DNA of 47,464 nt from Chrysomallon squamiferum. Lineage: Eukaryota > Mollusca > Gastropoda > Neomphalida > Peltospiridae. Where the stretch lies: the NCBI GenBank assembly GCA_012295275.1, contig CM022678.1:19208176-19255639 (forward strand), read 5' to 3'. Positions 44,279-47,464 of the stretch are shown here, piece by piece. The number at the start of each line of letters is the position of its first letter. Within the stretch, counting starts at the first letter, position 1. The position numbers were made by a program, and so were the translations under genes. The notes under the pieces were generated by a model. It saw nothing but the letters and a program-made list of their open reading frames with translations. It did not search any database and was not told the origin of the DNA.

Positions 44279-44344
44279 AAAAAATATTTCTTAGCTAAAT
44301 GCTGAAAGATACTTCTAAACGTGCTGTTTATTCATTTCAGCTTG
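43209..44344. other. AT-rich non-coding stretch
   Basis: No gene recognised. Holds (TTTA)n runs (43270-43290, 44036-44063), a TA run (43624-43640), a palindromic CRE-type TGACGTCA at 43728 and (GAT)n at 44244-44276. Confidence 0.5.
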
Positions 44345-45259
44345 ATATCGGTCATTTACTTATTGTTATATGAGATAATTTATTTATTTGTTTCTGTTTT
44401 TAATATATGTGAACAGCTTGAACTAGACAGGTTACAGACGTGGCCACTTTTCCCGTTGCGAACGTGTGTAATGTATTCTATTTGATGTACTTTTATGTGT
44501 ATTACTTGAACTTTATCGTCCTTTCTTTGATCGTGGATTGGAGAGCTAACCGAATAGTACTAGTGTTGTATCAAAGGGTGCTCTTATTCCGTCACTAAAT
44601 TTATTATTAGCTACTCAAATAATAATAGCTGGTTATCACTGAATTGTTTATAATTTTATATTTTGTAATGTTCCTTTTGATAGTTTTACTTTCCTTATTA
44701 TTTTCATTTTTATTTTGTTCTGATTTTATTGTTTATTGTACGAATTCTGTTTGTATATCTCCCACCGCTATTGAGCCGACGTTCAGTCCCCAGGAAGTAA
44801 ACCTTTGAACTGACCACATTTTATGTTTTGATGACACCTAAACAGTCTACGTTACAAGACTCTGTCGTGAGATTGCACTGAAATATTTGAAATAACTGTG
44901 TGCATGACGAAACTGCTATAAATGAATGAATACCAAAATAGTCAAAGGGAAGTGTTATTTCGAAATACTACTATACACAGATACGCAGACCCATTTGTTG
45001 TTGCTGCTGCTTGATAAAGCTCATCTGACAAAACTGTGAACTCGAAATAAAACTTTGAAAAGAAAACTACAGCGAGACAGATTGATAGATAACTAATAAT
45101 AAGGATTTATAAAAATAAAGAACGAAATACGAAACTAACAACCATTTAATAATACAGGATTTAAAAAAATACAGATATTCTAACACTGCAATTCATAACA
45201 AAGAGTGGAAACAGTCTAGCATGGTTCCACCAATTAACCTGATAGAAGGAAGTGTTCAT
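44345..45259. repeat. Duplicated segment Z, copy 2
   Basis: Diverged second copy of 42235-43165 up to about 45160, then about 100 bp of unassigned sequence before the TTC tract at the broken 3' end of gene copy 4. Confidence 0.6.
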
Positions 45260-45284
45260 TAGTTTTCTTCTTCTTCTTCTTCTT

Positions 45285-45315
<31 letters not shown>

Positions 45316-45329
45316 TTATTATTATTAAA
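45260..45329. repeat. (TTC)n(ATT)n tract at the breakpoint of copy 4
   Basis: About 52 bases of TTC then 15 of ATT. Homology to the other TPR-TIR copies begins immediately to its right. Confidence 0.9.
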
Positions 45330-46945
45330 TTCGACTGACGAGAAGAAAAGGAATATAATCAGCTTGTTGCGTACCCATCAGCAGACTTACACACAGTCTG
45401 GCATTTTCGAATTCTTGTCGGTCAAGATATTCCTCTGTAATTCCAATCCAGTCCTCTGGTCCCAGATTTCATAAAATGGAAGAGAGGGGGCGAATTCACT
45501 GATCATGCTGCAGTAAACATCTTTAACTTGGCACGTTATTTTTACCCCACGTGGACCATCCGTTTGGTTCAGCAAATCTGTCACCGTTCTAAAATGAGTG
45601 TGATATTTGTAAAGCACTTCTGAGGCAGAAGCTTCTACAGCAAGAATTTTGTATTTCATTTCTTCATTCCTCAGCCGAGCCTGTTCATCTGAAGAAAGTC
45701 TCCAATTTTTACTTTTTTCAAAATAGATAAAACTCATATTTTTCAGGGCGGTAATTTTTGTGGACGGATAGGTATCAATGTCGACTGTTTCTATTATATT
45801 TCTTAAGACCGGTTCAGCATCGTTGTATCGTTTTTTACTCATGTAAGCGGAAGGCAAATCAAGAGCTGCAGGATGATTTTCTCCGAATTTTACTTGAGTT
45901 GCCTCTTTTAGCTTCTCAATCGCACTTTCAAATGCGCTGCTTTTGTTTCTTTGTTTAACCAGAACCTTACCCAGCTGATGAAGAGTATACCCTGTCGGGA
46001 AAAGTCTGGCTGATGTCTCTAGCATTCTTTCAGCCTCATCCAGTTGATTTGTGGTTACTAAGTGCTTACCGCACTTTCCAAGTACGAAACCGTCATCCTT
46101 CCCTAATTCAAGAGCTCTGGTGAAATACTCCTCACCCGGTAGCAGTCCTGTTTGTTGTTTAATCTCTTCTACCAGCTTTTCATCTTCAAATGGTGTCCAT
46201 CTTAATTCAAGCCGGTTCGCTAATTCCCCAAGCTCGGCATATGCCTTGGAATTCAGTGGTTCTGATCCCATACTACCGACATCTTGTAGCAGTTTACAGC
46301 ATCTAACAGCGAATTCTACCACATCGATACCTGACTGAATTGAATAGTTTTGAATAGATAGAGATCGTCTAAGTGTTAGACTCTCGCCAAATTTCCACTC
46401 GTATTCGTCTGCATATTTCTCGTTTACTTTTCTGTACAGTTTCAGAGCCTTTGGATAGGAAGCTGGAGATATCATACAGTAGCAATACGCAAGTTCAGCT
46501 TCAGCTACAGTACGCATTCTGTCAAAGTCTCCCTCCAGGTTTTCCAGTTCGATTAATTTTGATTCAGCAGAACGCTTATCCTGTTTTAGCAGAAAACGCA
46601 CACGGTTTGCACGAGCAACAATATTAGTAGGGTAACTGTCACGGACTTTTAAATTTATCTCGATTGCTTTGTCTCGATCTCCTAGCAAAAACAGCAGGAA
46701 AGAGAGAAAATTGTCAACTCGACTTTTTTTCTCCTTTTTCTTTATTCCTAACTTTGCATATAATTTTTCTCTATATTGTTTTGAGTAGAACATGAGATCT
46801 GTAAGATGAAAGGAGTGAGGAAACGATTCCAGTCTCTCTTCGAAGGAAATGTCCTCATCCGCATCTAAAGAGTAAAAATAAGAAGTTGCATTTTTTATTT
46901 TATTTTTTCGATTGAAGATAAAAAGTCATTAAATACTGTTTGTCG

Positions 46946-47029
<84 letters not shown>

Positions 47030-47366
47030 TAATAAGTGCATGTTTTTTTCGTATATCTGTGAGAGAATGGCGTATTTTGTTCACTGAATCTCTCTCTCTC
47101 CCTCTCTCTCTCTTGTCTTATATAAATGTATGTGTTTGTGTGGTATTGTGTGTGTGTCTTTGTATGTTGATGTCATTTTGTATGCAAATAAGCAGAAGAG
47201 TGCCAGCTGAAGGTGTCATACAACATAATACAAATATTTCACTATCATTGTAACTGGTTTATATATTATATATTGTATATCATTGTAACTGGTTTTTCTC
47301 ACCAATTTTGATCCTTCCAAAATCTTTCTCTAATGTCGCTGTGCTTTGCTCTGTTTTCGCAGCCAT
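45330..47366 (-). pseudogene. TPR gene, TTC22-like (copy 4), 16-bp deletion and TIR lost
   Basis: Exon 1 is 47303-47366 (21 codons plus one base; ATG at 47366 preceded by acceptor TTTTAG and GATA). The intron is 46865-47302 (438 bp). Exon 2 runs from 46864 to 45330. The frame is open to about 45470, where 16 bases present in copy 3 are missing between two GAAA repeats; translation then runs out of frame to a stop at 45387. Homology to the other copies resumes in the other frame and ends abruptly at 45330, at a TTC/ATT tract. The last linker residues and the whole TIR-like domain are therefore absent. The N-terminal TPR part (LSFLLFLLGDRDKAIEINLK and the following helices) is well kept. Most likely a truncated pseudogene; a TIR-less TPR protein from the open frame (about 490 residues) cannot be excluded. 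Confidence 0.75.
46949..47025. repeat. (CT)n microsatellite in intron 1 of copy 4
   Basis: 77 bp of CT at the same intronic place as in copy 3; a second short CT run lies at 47090-47113. Confidence 0.95.
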
Positions 47367-47464
47367 TATCCTAAAAGTAACAAAATATTTTTATTAATAT
47401 TGTGTTTTGGCTCCACTGTACTTTTCTCTGGAACGTACCAAAATCAATCTTTTCTTCTTCCTCT
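47367..47464. other. 5' flank of copy 4
   Basis: Start of the upstream region, including GATA and the conserved acceptor before the ATG. The rest is too short to classify. Confidence 0.5.

Overview
The window looks like AT-rich, microsatellite-dense nuclear DNA from an animal. Genes have GT-AG introns, and LINE and mariner relics are present, with no bacterial-style operons. The only recognisable gene family is a TTC22-like TPR protein fused to a C-terminal TIR-like domain. Together with the many (AAT)n, (CT)n and (CA)n tracts this suggests a mollusc, possibly a cephalopod such as an octopus. That taxonomic guess is inference; no marker gene is present.

Left part (1-11.2 kb): three head-to-tail minus-strand copies of the TPR-TIR gene. 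Copy 1 (1-1646) runs off the left edge and is open throughout the window. Copy 2 (5009-7511) has a 22-bp deletion. Copy 3 (8618-11213) has lost its start codon and one further base. All share one architecture: a small exon encoding 21 residues that begins MAxK, a phase-1 intron of 0.33-0.44 kb, then one large exon with TPRs followed by the TIR. An orphan 3' flank at 3.6-4.2 kb marks a further copy that was deleted.

Middle (11.5-30 kb and 35.5-40.8 kb): a degenerate array of a roughly 2-kb non-coding unit, present in whole or part many times. Trinucleotide tracts recur at fixed positions, subfamilies and higher-order duplications can be seen, and two blocks are inverted. The 5' flanks of the TPR-TIR genes are themselves diverged copies of this unit. 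A 579-bp mariner/Tc1-type element with a TA target duplication sits inside one unit, and a poly(A)-tailed retroposon-like insert lies at 14.35-14.64 kb.

The interruption at 30-35.5 kb holds a decayed LINE reverse transcriptase (32.13-32.71 kb), long CA satellites and a GC-richer promoter-like patch. At 38.4-45.3 kb there are several paired duplications.

Right edge (45.33-47.37 kb): a fourth TPR gene copy on the minus strand. It has a 16-bp frameshifting deletion and is cut off at a (TTC)n/(ATT)n tract, so its TIR is missing. Overall this is one cluster of probable innate-immune TPR-TIR genes that is both multiplying and decaying, with microsatellites at many of the rearrangement junctions.
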